A stretch of 64,000 bases of DNA from Glebionis coronaria (lineage: Eukaryota; Streptophyta; Magnoliopsida; Asterales; Asteraceae): the NCBI GenBank assembly GCA_025667525.1, contig CM046881.1:27601580-27665579 (forward strand), given 5' to 3'. Below, piece by piece: positions 12,616-23,216 of this stretch (positions are counted from its first letter, which is position 1; each line of letters begins with the position of its first letter). The notes below the pieces were generated by a model, which did not search any database, was not told the DNA's origin, and worked only from the letters and a program-made list of their open reading frames with translations. The translations under genes and the position numbers were made by a program.

Positions 12616-13197
12616 TTGAAATGAAACAAATCGGTTAATAAAATAAATTTAACATGTCACTAATTGACAATTAAATTATTATTATCATGTACAAGTTAGT
12701 TAGTATGAATGAGATATCAGCGCACATTTACGTAACAAGCCACCAAAGTACAACTTTTCTACATGGGCTCCGAAAAGGAGCACCAAGCAAACACATGAAA
12801 TATAAAAAGAAAACCAAAGTAAAGATCCAAAAACTGCATTATTATAACATATAAACTCTAAAACAAGAAGACACACTTCATGTAAATTTGTCAAACATTT
12901 GCACCTCCACGAGTTTAGAAACCCATCACACCGCTTAAGGTTTGATACGTAAACATCCATTGGATATCTAAAAAAGAGAGTCTTTGGCTTTATTTGTTTT
13001 TTCAAATACTTTCTTCTAACCTTTTTTTTTACCTCTTTTATCTGTAATAGACAGAGTTTTAATGTCTGTTTTTCAGACAAAAGTGATACCACCTTTTCAC
13101 TTTGAAAACAAAAACTTTATCTTCTCTCCTATTCTTTTCACTTCTTCAACACTCACCTCTCACCACCATATTCAATATTCGTTTTTTCTCCGATATT
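12616..13197. other. Remainder of copia LTR-like sequence and left flank of the repeat array
   Basis: 12698-12718 repeats 21 bases (agttagtatgaatgagatatc) also found at 10223-10243 on the other side of the Mutator-like element, so this is continuation or duplication of the same LTR-like sequence. 12720-13100 is open on the minus strand (12700-13092) but shows no domain. 13020-13190 is pyrimidine-rich and may be the left end of the foldback-like array that follows. Confidence 0.4.
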
Positions 13198-15020
13198 TTA
13201 CGTTTTCGTCAGTAACTTTACGTTTTCGTCAGTAACTCTACGTTTTTTTTTAGTAAATTTTACGTTTTCGTCAGTAATTTAACGTTTTCGTCAGTACATT
13301 AACGTTTTTGTCAGTAATTTTACTTTTTCTTCAGTAATGTTACGTTTTTCTCAATAAAGCTACGTTTTAGTTATAAAATTTAAGTTTTCGTCAGAAAATT
13401 CACATTTTCGCCAGAAAATTTAAGTTTTCGCCAGAAATTTACGTTTTCATCAGAAAATTTACGTTTTCGCCAGAAAATTTACGTTTTCGCCAAAAAATTT
13501 ACGTTTCGTCAAAAAATTTACGTTTTTGTCAGTAATTTTACGTTTTCGTCAGTAATTTTACGTTTACGTCAGTAAATTTACATTTTCGTCAGAAAATTTA
13601 CGTTCTCGTCCGAAAGTTTACGTTTTCTTCAGTAAATTTACGTTTTCGACAGGAAATTGACGTCTTTGCCAGAAAATTTACGTTTTCATCAGAAAATTTA
13701 TGTGTTCGCCAAAAAATTTACGTTTTGTAAAACAATTTACGTTTTCGTCAGAAAATTTACCTTTGCGTCCCTAAATTTACGTTTTCATCAGAAAATTACG
13801 TGTTTGTCAGTAATTTACGTTTTCGTCAGTAATTTTACGTTTACGTCAGTAAATTTACATTTTCGTCAGAAAATTTACGTTTTCGTCAGAAAGTTTACGT
13901 TTTCTTCAGTAAATTTACGTTTTCGACAGAAAATTTACGTTTTCTTCAGTGAATTTACGTTTTCGCCAGAAAATTCACTTTTTTCATCAGTAAACTTATG
14001 TTTTCATCAGTGAAGTTACGTATTCGAGAGTATTTTTACGTTTTCATCTGTAAATTTACGTTTTCGTCAGTAAATTAATGTTTTCGTCTGTAAATTTACG
14101 TTCTCGTCAGTAAATTTACGTTTTCGTCTGTAAATTTACATTTTCGTGAGAAAATTGATATTTTCGTCAGTAATTTTACGTTTTCGTCTGTAATATTTCG
14201 TTTTCGTAATTATTTTAAGTTTTTGTCCGTTTATTCCGGTTTTCTCCGTTTTCGCCAGTAAATTTACGTTTTTGTCAGTAAATTTACGTTTTCGTAAATA
14301 AAAAAAATTCCTGACCAAAACTTAAATTTACTGACGAAAACGTAAATTTTTTGACGAAAATGTAAAATTACTGACGAAAACGTAAAATTACTGACCAAAA
14401 TGTAAATTTTCTGATGAAAACGTAAATTTAGATACGAAAAGGTAAATTTTCTGGCGAAAACGTAAATTTACTGACGAAAACGTAATTTTCTTTTACAAAA
14501 ACGTAAATTTTCTGATGAAAACGTAAATTTTCTGACGAAAACGTAAATTTTCTGACGAAAACTTAAATTTTATGACGAAAACGTAAATTTTCGGATGTAA
14601 ACGTAAATTTATTGTCGAAAACGTAGATTTATTGACGAATAAGTTAAATTACTGATGAAAACTTAAAATTACTGCTTAAATCGTAAATTTACTAGCGAAA
14701 ACGTAAATTTTATGACGAAAACTTAAATTTATGACGAAAACGTAAATTTTCTGACAAAAACGTAAAATTACAGACGAAAACATAAATTTACTGACGAAAA
14801 CATAATATTACTGACGAAAACGTAAACTTACGGACGAAAACGTAAATTTTCGGGCAAACGTGAAAGTACTGACGAAAACGTAAAATTACTGATGAAAACG
14901 TAAATTTATTGATGAAAACATAAAAATACTGACGAATGCGTAAAATTACTGATGACAACGTAAAATTACTGACAAAAACGTAAATTTAATAACGAAACGA
15001 AAAAGTAGTGAAAACGTAAA
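13198..15020. repeat. Inverted tandem array of about 20-bp TTACGTTTTCGTCAGTAAAT-type units
   Basis: About 1.8 kb consists of imperfect 20-21-bp units. From 13198 to about 14298 the unit reads acgttttcgtcagtaattt; from about 14311 to 15020 it reads in the opposite sense, aaatttactgacgaaaacgt. Flanks at 13020-13190 and 15040-15170 also show weak inverted similarity (tacctctttatctg-like against its complement). The structure can fold into one long hairpin of repeats, like the arms of foldback transposons. Translated frames across it are only the repeat read as protein. Confidence 0.9.
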
Positions 15021-15179
15021 AAAACACTAATGAAAAAGATGAATAGATAAAAAGTAGAAAAGAAGTACTTCAATAGTATAAAAACAAACGGCCTTTTTCG
15101 TGTAGATAAAGACATTAGATGCACCTCTTTTTTATGCAGACATGGTTTGCAGATGAAGAGGTAAAACCTCTGAAAAAAC

Positions 15180-15790
15180 TAATGAGGCCTTTGTGTTGAT
15201 GATAAGATCTCTTCTTGTCTAAAATTATCTGCATCATGTGAGAAGCATGCAAAATCCGATTTTTCGAATGCAATATTGCCCATAGTGTAACATAACCGCC
15301 CCATGTGGAGAGTTTGCAACCCTTCTATTCTCAAAAGGAACGACTTTTCCCAGAATTATGTATCTCGAATAGATGTAGATGACGTTAATCTTCTTAAGGG
15401 CGGACACAAATTTTTTTGTTAAGGGAGGCTGACCATATAAGGCAAAAGGTTATAACGATTAGAGGAGGCTCAATGTAAAAACTAATATAAAAACGACTTG
15501 TAAAACACATAAATAATGCATGTTTAATTAGGGGAGGCTCAGCAGCCACTAGTCCCTATACTAGCTTCGCCCCTGAATCCTCCACAAACTCCATATTTTT
15601 ACTGAAAAACTTAACTGTCGGGCAAAGTAATAAACAATGTTTCACAGTTTCCACACTACTTTTTCTAGATCGCATAACACACAACGAGTAGAAGATATCT
15701 CAACACCACGAACGAGAAGGTTGGCTCGAGAGGGGACACAATCTATGGATGTTTTCCATGTTGATATGTTAACTATACATGAAACCCATA
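15180..15790 (-). pseudogene. L1-type LINE remnant (zinc-binding RVT C-terminal domain)
   Basis: On the minus strand, 15790 down to about 15585 reads a frame with ANLLVRGVEISSTRCVLCD and, after a frameshift, ETVKHCLLLCP. This is the C-X2-C...H-X3-C pattern of the zinc-binding domain that follows reverse transcriptase in plant LINEs. A short transposon splits it at 15575-15395. Beyond that, a stretch reading VTLWAILHSKNRILHASH fits the usual LINE tail. Only this small 3' part remains and it carries several frame breaks. Confidence 0.5.
15395..15575. mobile_element. hAT-like MITE (181 bp)
   Basis: Ends taagggcggac and gcttcgcccctg are imperfect inverted repeats, and the flanks aatcttct (15387-15394) and aatcctcc (15576-15583) match at 6 of 8 bases, as an old 8-bp target duplication would. 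The interior has repeated ggggaggctca words and no coding capacity. Confidence 0.6.
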
Positions 15791-16052
15791 GGTTCTGTAG
15801 TAAATTTTAAATTGTTTCTGCCAACTCTATGTCTCGTCAAAAAAAATGAGTCGAATAAACACAAAAGGTTGTCTATTTTTTTTGTTTTGTTGAAAAAAAT
15901 AATAATAATGATCGAGCTTGTTGCAGTTTTTCTTTAAGAATACGAAGGATGAGGTGAGATTTATAAGGAATCTACATCAATAAAAGAAGAAATGAACAAA
16001 TCTTGTCCATTCAATTCCTCATCATCCAACGGTTCAAAATAAAAACCCAAAC
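15791..16052. other. Unassigned flank left of the large LTR element
   Basis: No gene or element border seen. The last five bases, caaac, are the left copy of the target duplication of the element starting at 16053. Sequence resumes at 25896 as the original continuation of this DNA. Confidence 0.5.
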
Positions 16053-18728
16053 TGTAACACCCCACTTGGATAAGTGGACCGTTACGTGTATTTATGGCGT
16101 GTCATCAAAGCATAAGGTAAATGTCCTAAAACATTAACTGACCATAAAGGAATACCGGAATCAAACATCGGTAATCCAAACATAAGCCCAAAACATGAAA
16201 AGTAAAATACTGAAGGAAAGGACTAAACAATGTCCAAATAAGCAGAATAATGTAAGAAATGCATAAAGTAAGAAGTCTGGATAGCTTCCATCAAAATGCA
16301 CATACTCCCAGAATCCTAAGAGCGTCCTGGTGTACCTGCCGTTAGAACATGAAAGGAACTACGGCTGAGCATAACGCTCAGTGAACGGATATCAAGCATG
16401 ATAAGAATATACTGAATGAAACAGGCGATAGAATACTGAAGCTGTAAGACTGATATGTAACATGTAGTAGAACTCTGCATAAAATCTGAAAAACCTGATT
16501 CATATTTACTGATACTGAAATATAACTATAAATTCTGAAAACATGCATTTACTGTATTTTAATTTGCCAGAGCTTATATAGGTCACGTGCTGTAACAACC
16601 GTGCATGAATAACTGGAGGGGTGATCTCGTCATGCTGTAGAGGGGTGACCTCTAAATAACTGTGCTAGGTGGAGGGATCAGCTCCAATATGAAGGATGTA
16701 GAGCACACACCACATTCACCCTGATAACTTGTAACACATATAAGCCTAGGATGCATCCATACGCCCCACTAATAATACTGATAAAATGGCCAAGCTGAGC
16801 TGAGTGGGACGATGCAGGATATCACTCTCCTGCATGTGAGTCACGACACCGGTGCCTCTAGTGCCGTGGTTACGGTACCTCCGTAACTAGTACATAAACT
16901 GGTCGTGCTTGTATATAATGCTCAGGCAATTTGTTTAGTTATTAATATGATTACTGATAAACGTAAACTTATACTGGGGAAAAACATTTGGCTGAAGACG
17001 GGGACTCCTAATCATGCATAAAAGAAAGTCCTTACTGAAGGACGGGAAATCCGTACCTCGTGTCCCGTAACCGACTGAGATCAACTGACAAAAGTCTACT
17101 CTGACATCACGCGAGCTACATGAGTAAAAGACGCGAATAAGTTAACTGATATTCGTTTATGTAATTTTACTGATCTTATTGGCTTCTTATTTATTTATTT
17201 CTGAAATTTTGTACGTATATCAACTGATAAATCTGATCTTATAGAAATTCCTTTTAATGTATTATCGTTCTACTATTAATTACGGTACAAGCGTATTTCT
17301 GACGCTATAGTAATACTATATTAAGTAACCTGCTAAAAATAGAAAGTTTCTTAAATTAGAAAGTTCCCAAAATAATTTAATTCATTTAATAAAATTATAC
17401 CCTTTTTGAAATATTAAAGAACTATATAAATTTAATTCATAAAAAAAATATACAATTAAAACATTTATAAAAATTAAGTAAAAAAAAAGTATAATTTAAC
17501 AATCTTCATTTTTTTTATCTATATCCCGTGCCTACCGAGATACCCCTTTTTGTTTGCACTAAAACAATTAAACAATATATATAAAATCTGCCTAGATGAA
17601 TTAACGACAGAAAAACTGTCGCTAAAAACTGTAACCAAAAGCTGAGTATCTAAAAACTGCCATTAAAAGAATCTGCGACAGAAATTAGCGTCGCTAATCT
17701 GTCGCTAATTTCAGTATCAAAACCCCCTTTTTTTGTTTAAAAGTTCTCACTGCTCTGTGTTTGTTTCCCCTTGTTCGTTCCCACTGTTTATTAAATGTTC
17801 CCATTGTTTTCTTTATTTTTATTTTTTACAAACCCAAACACACCCTTATTATTAAAAACCAAATCTGGTGGTTTGTTTTTTACTGGTTTTGGTCGACATC
17901 AGCCTATGCCGCCCCTGAATTAGTACGCTACACGCACCCTAGCTGGCTATCTAAAGACTACCACCGAGAGACCCAACCTCTTTTATTTACTTTTTTTCGG
18001 CTGTAAACAATCATCACCAACGCGACTGCCCCTGTTCGGGGCTGCTGTTCACAGCATAACCAATAGCATCACCAATGTTGCGGTTGTCCCCCTGTTTGGG
18101 GCTGCTGCTCTCGGCCGACCAAGGAAGAAGACACGGCTGGGCAGCAAGGAACAACCGAAGCCTTATGGCTCGTTTTTAAAACAACATAGAATGACTAATA
18201 AAAGAAAGATGAAAGATTTGAGTACTTACGATGATATAGGAACAAGATGGTATCACGGACGACCAAAAACACAAGAACCCCATTTTGTACAAGTGGCGGC
18301 AGGGAGAATAACAACCCTCGTTTTCCCTTTTTTTTTTTGTCGGCAGCTCCAACCCATGAAACCCTAATCCCTGTTTTTTTTTCTCTCGTCTGAAAGTAAT
18401 AAAGGTGTGAGCCCCGTTTTTTTTCTCTCTTTCTCTAAAACCGGCCTAAAGCCCATTTAACCTTTCCTTGTTTCCTTTTTCTGTTCTCTCTATGGCCGGC
18501 TAAGCCCATATTAAACTTTCCTTTTTCTTTTTCTTTTTTTTACATTTAAATTTATTTACGTACATTCTCATTTAATTCTCGCGTGTTTTAGTTTCCTGAA
18601 ACGTAATTATCTGAATGCTAAAATAATATGTTCGTAATAATTATCTTCCTGAATAATTATATATAGTTTAAAAATATAACTCGAAACTGCGTATTTAATA
18701 TTCAAAATTCTTAAATACGGGTTTTACA
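16053..18728 (-). repeat. 3' LTR of the coding-empty element
   Basis: 2676 bp, minus-strand start TGTAAAACCCGTATTT, end GTGGGGTGTTACA. Nearly identical to 23217-25890; visible differences include c/t at 16079 and a 4-base g/c cluster near 16640-16680. It includes runs of gtcgct/gcgaca words near 17610-17710. Confidence 0.9.
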
Positions 18729-18815
18729 ATTCTTCCCCTCTAAAAAAATAATTCGTCCTCGAATTAAGGATACGACTATACTGGGTTTTACAATTCTTCC
18801 CCTCTAAAAGGAAAA
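18729..18815 (-). other. Polypurine tract and duplicated polypurine/LTR-start junction
   Basis: On the minus strand a purine tract tttagaggggaagaat directly precedes the LTR start TGTAAAACCC. About 55 bp further inside, the same block (purine tract plus ggttttaca complement) occurs again at 18782-18812, i.e. a second junction-like copy. The same duplication exists at 1500-1593 in the inverted copy. Confidence 0.7.
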
Positions 18816-20740
18816 ATTCGTCCTCGAATTAAAGGTAATTAGTTGGTGAAGTTATAGAAGCTGAAAGGACATATGTGTTGAAAGAACATGAAGGCTGAAA
18901 AGACATATAAGCTGAAGGATATTTCGTCTTCTAATTAAGACATATTGTTGCTGATAGATATAAACACGGCATGACTGAAGTGATCATGTAACGTGACATG
19001 GCTGAATAAAACATGAAACATGACATTACTGAAAGGACTTAACTGGATTTATTGGAGGAAAGGATGAGAGGTCCGGATGGACTCCTCCGTTTCTAGTAGC
19101 CTCCCGCTCGAAACAATTCCTTCAAGGGTCTAAACATAATGAAAATCTTGGTCCTGATGACCCTGTCCTGACGATGCTGAATAGTTTCAGGTTCCATACT
19201 TAAGATGGATTTTCTGAATCTAATAGAATGAAAAGCCATAGCATGTAGGATACATGAAACGATACGTGTAAATATTCTGAAAAGATAATATTTATATCTC
19301 TGAGAAAGCTGCTGAAATGTAGGGACGAACTACGTGAACAATTGTAAACGTGCTACGTGAGCAATTGTGAACGTGGTTCACAATTATACGTGGAACGCTC
19401 AGCATGAATTATATCATGAATGTGACACGCGAAACATACTCTGAATGTGGTATTAGAATATATCATGGATGTATGCTGACTGAGAAAAAAAAAATCCAAA
19501 CGATACGGCCTGAGACGTGAAACGTCTTCCTGGTTATGGAATAGCTGTGCTAAACTTGAGCCTGGTTTCTTAAGCTTTCTGTAACCGACTTCGGTAATAA
19601 ACTGTAAAACGTGTATTGCGAAATGGCACACAAGCTTGAACGTGAACAATGTTATGAACACAAACGTGAGCTTAAATCACGAGATAGCATAAAAGATGAA
19701 CTGAAACAACATCATACTGCGAATGAGACGTAAACGTGAAAGTGAAAATAAACACGAATTTAAAGTGGGCATAAACATACACTTGATCGTGAACATGAAT
19801 TCTGTCTGATATGATGATCGATGGAATGCCTTGAATTCGTATAATATACTGCTAAATTTCTAAATTTTATGCAGATCTGCTACTGCGTGATCCTTTCGGA
19901 TGAAAGAAACACGTAGGCTGATTACATGGTTGACGATAACTTAGATAGTATCATACTTCGTCAAAGTCTGTGGTAACTGACAGTAACCTCCATGGAATCC
20001 TGTCTCATTCTGTTCAGATTTTTCTAATGGTAACACACTAACATGAAGGCGTTCTATCTTGAACCTGCGGTATATCAGGCATCTAGATATGAACATAGCT
20101 GTATCAATGTGTGATACGGTTTCTATTAAAATTTTGTCTAGGCTTATGGGACTTTCTAGTGGGAATCTGGTTGAATAGTCATAGAAGAATTTCTGCGTTA
20201 GCCTAGGCTTTAGTGATGACTGTCAGCAATTTCTGCGTTAGCAGTCAATTGAGTTCTAGAAAAATTTGTACTTCGTTCACAGGCGTCGGTCGGGACCATC
20301 AGGTGATGGCCTTCACCTGCGCAGGATTGTCTGAAATTTCTTGCTGTTGAGATGTGGTGGCTCAGAACTGCCACTTTGTTCAAGTGAGATTTATATCTGG
20401 AAAGTTGTGTATAAAAATAACTCCTATTGAAGATTTGGTACAATTGTGAGAAGATGAGTCTCGTGTTCTTCTCTAGTATTAGGCATATCAGAATGTGATC
20501 AATGAATATACTGATGATATTGCACGAGAGTCGTAAAAAAATTTATTCATAATTTCATATCTAACTGGAGCGTTAGGGAGCTCAGAAGTATAAAATCAAA
20601 ATTTTTTTAGAGAGACTGTAATATGTGTAACAGCAGTCTGGAAACGTCATGTTCTTTCTCTCACCACTGATAGTAACATGATCGGGAATTTGTTCTGGAA
20701 AATATTTAAGACATCGTAGCAGGTCAGGTAACCTCCTATT
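18816..20740 (-). mobile_element. Element interior, 3' half, non-coding
   Basis: Matches 1-1500 in reverse complement. Rich in cgtgaac/gttcacg words (19320-19700). The open frames here (19353-19661, 20210-20443, minus) hold no recognised domain. Confidence 0.6.
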
Positions 20741-20915
20741 CGTGACATCCCGCCTACTCAGACCACAATATTGTCCGCTTTGCCCGCAAGCTCACGACTT
20801 TGCTTTGTGGCCCTCTTGTGAAGACTTCCCGGCAGGTCACCCAAGCCAGTACTACTCTCCTATGAGCACGCTTAACTGCCAGTTCCTAAGAACCCCACTT
20901 GCAGTAGACCACAAA
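20741..20915 (-). mobile_element. Cassandra-like (5S rRNA-derived) TRIM fragment inside the element
   Basis: On the minus strand, 20885 to 20815 reads gttaagcgtgctc, then gagagtagtact, then gggtgacctgccgggaagtc: the internal promoter half of plant 5S rRNA (A box to C box) at roughly 80% identity, as judged from remembered 5S sequence. Further downstream come aaagcggacaatattgt and gcgggatgtca, which match the 3' part of Cassandra TRIM LTRs as I recall them. Cassandra LTRs are known for carrying 5S promoter sequence. The start of the LTR is not recognisable, so this is a truncated or diverged copy, or an ancient part of the host element. Confidence 0.6.
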
Positions 20916-23200
20916 ACGCGTTGTGTCCTAAGAAGGCGACTGTTATCTTATGAACCATGGATCTCATCGTTAACTGAAAAGAAACCTTAATAAGTATAGG
21001 TGATTTCGTGGAGTTCTTTCGGCTGGGAGGTAGGTAAATACCCGATTTACATAAAGCTGACATAGGAATACGTGGAGTAACGTGGCGACTTCCACCGAGT
21101 GGGTTCGTCTGTAACCTTACAGAATGAATATCGTGTGTTTAATCTGAACAATAGTCTAGTGGTGGTAACTGAATTTTAATGGTCTAATTTATGTGTGGCA
21201 TAACAGAACGGGTATACCCCCTTGGGGGGTACCCTGAATTTCTGAGGACCTGGTTTAGGAGGCATACTGGTGTTATGAATCTGACTCGTACTTTGAGAAG
21301 ATATTCATATGACGTGTACTATGACTGGTGTCCTGACATGTGTATTCCGAAATGATACTTGGGACCTACGTCTTGACTGTTGTCTTAACATGTATTTTAA
21401 TGGGTGAGTCTGAATGAGATTAAGAATTTCTGGTAACTGCTAGGGTTGGCGGACCGGTTAGACTACTGACCTCTGTATTTCTGGTCACGTCCGTTCCGGA
21501 GTTCCGATGGTTACTGACTGATTAATTATAAGCACGGTGGTTGTCACTACTGCTTTTGTCTGTCAATTTATGACGATCATTATCATGACCCTGATTCATG
21601 TAACTATTCTGCTGAGTGGCCGGCTGATTTCCGGTTCCCACTCTTTGAATATACGGTTAGCTGAGTGGAGTGTGACATCTAACTGAGAAGGTAAAAGTAT
21701 GTAATGGAATGGTAGTGTCTGATGGTTGAAATTTATTCTTGACATAAAGTTCAAATTTATAGTTTTCGTCCTTGCTCTGCGGTGTCTTTATAGTATAACA
21801 GCATCAGCATCAGCATCTTGAGAAATCTCCAAAGTATCAGCAGCATCAGCAATTTTGAGGTCTTCAAAGTGTTCGCAGCATCAGCATCTGGTAAAATCTT
21901 CAACTCACGAGCAGCATCAGCACCTGGTAAAATATCGACAAGTGGAAACGCCCGAGATGATTGAGGATCGATTAGCAATATCCATGGAGTAGGGTACCTG
22001 GTGTACACCTGGACTACTGTACATGAAGTACAAAATGAATATTGCACATGAAGCATATCGAGACATTGTACGTGGAGTACACATGTATCACTGTACAAGG
22101 AGTATAACTGAGGCACTATACAAAGGGTACATATAGACTACTGTTCATGGCATTGGTGGGAATTTTATTGGATGGTCGATACTGATGTCGCTTGTCTGAC
22201 GTGATCTAGGAAATAAATTGATTTAAACGGTAGTAAACTGGTCTGAAATAAGTAACATGATAGCCTGTAATTCCTGCGTCGACTTACTGCTAGTTATATC
22301 AAGACTGAAAGTATGATATAATCGAAGTCCCAACAGTGGTCAGGATGAAGCATGATTAATGAAGGCCAATCATGATTTATCATGAAAATGGGTTTTACTG
22401 AAATTCTTGTATATCTTAACTGTAAAACATCATTACTTTGTTGAAAACATAATCCTCGTAAGGAGACATGAAACTAAATCATCATGTAGATGACATCAAC
22501 GTGAGGGTATAAAAATTTGACTGTTACAAGGAACATAAAGTCAAATCAACTGAGGTGTAATATCAACTGATGTGGACGGCTATGGTTCAATCTACAGAAT
22601 TTAAAGAAGAAAACCTGAGACTAAGTAGGGGCTATTCTGGTTCGATTCATACTGGTCAAAATTTTCTGAGAACTATCATGTATAGAAATTTATAATCTCG
22701 GACTAAATATGGATGGATATAGTTCAATCCATACTTGTCAAAATTTATGAAATGTCCTGATATGACAAAGGTGAACAACTGTGGATCGGTTCACAAAACA
22801 TCATTTGACTGAAAAGCATGAAATTCGACTTGAGAAATGGTGAACGTTTATGGCTGGTTCACCAAGTGATATTTGACTGAAAACATGAATCTGTCATGAG
22901 TAAGGGTAAACGCCTATGGTCGGTTTACCAATACAAAATCTGAATGGGCAAGGGTGAGCGCCTATGGTCAGCTCACCAAAACGAAAATTCGCTAAAAAGC
23001 ACATGCGACTAAATATGGCTAGTTATGTACCAACCTTTTACTTAGTCAAAACTTTAAGAAAACTGACTGATAAATGAAGAAAACTGATTGAACAATCCAT
23101 GAAGAACATGAAAGATAACAACGCCAAAATCTGGGAAGTTCCTGGTGACTACCCACTAGTCACATGTCAAGTTTTAGAGCCAACAGGTCGAACCTTGCGC
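20916..23200 (-). mobile_element. Element interior, 5' half, with several short tandem motifs
   Basis: No gag or pol. Three local repeat patches are visible: agcagcatcagcatc words at 21795-21930, cactgtacatggagtac words at 22010-22135, and a set of about 65-bp units with ggtgaacgcctatggtcggttcacc-like cores at 22770-22985, each able to form a small hairpin. The 119-codon frame at 21757-22116 (minus) is a reading of the first two patches and is not a supported gene. Confidence 0.55.
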
Positions 23201-23212
23201 GCTCTGATACCA
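23201..23212 (-). other. Primer-binding site (initiator-tRNA-Met) of the coding-empty element
   Basis: Minus strand TGGTATCAGAGC, four bases after the LTR end. It sets the element's polarity and shows that the cis-acting signals are retained despite loss of coding sequence. Confidence 0.85.
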
Positions 23213-23216
23213 TAAT

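Noticed and set aside
12700..13092. 130-codon minus-strand frame
   Set aside because: Hydrophobic, Cys-rich text without a recognised domain, spanning a boundary between LTR-like sequence and the array flank.
13657..14013. 118-codon open frame across the repeat array
   Set aside because: It is the about 20-bp repeat translated (repeating KFTFSSVNLRF-like text); the repeat unit explains the open frame.
13198..15020. CRISPR-like appearance (regular short repeats)
   Set aside because: No unique spacers, units are contiguous and imperfect, no cas genes, and the sequence is plant nuclear DNA.
20815..20885. Functional 5S rRNA gene
   Set aside because: Only about the internal-promoter part is similar, with many mismatches and an indel; surrounding text fits a TRIM LTR instead.
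21757..22116. 119-codon minus-strand frame in the coding-empty element
   Set aside because: It reads through trinucleotide-like and tandem motif patches and has low complexity; no domain.
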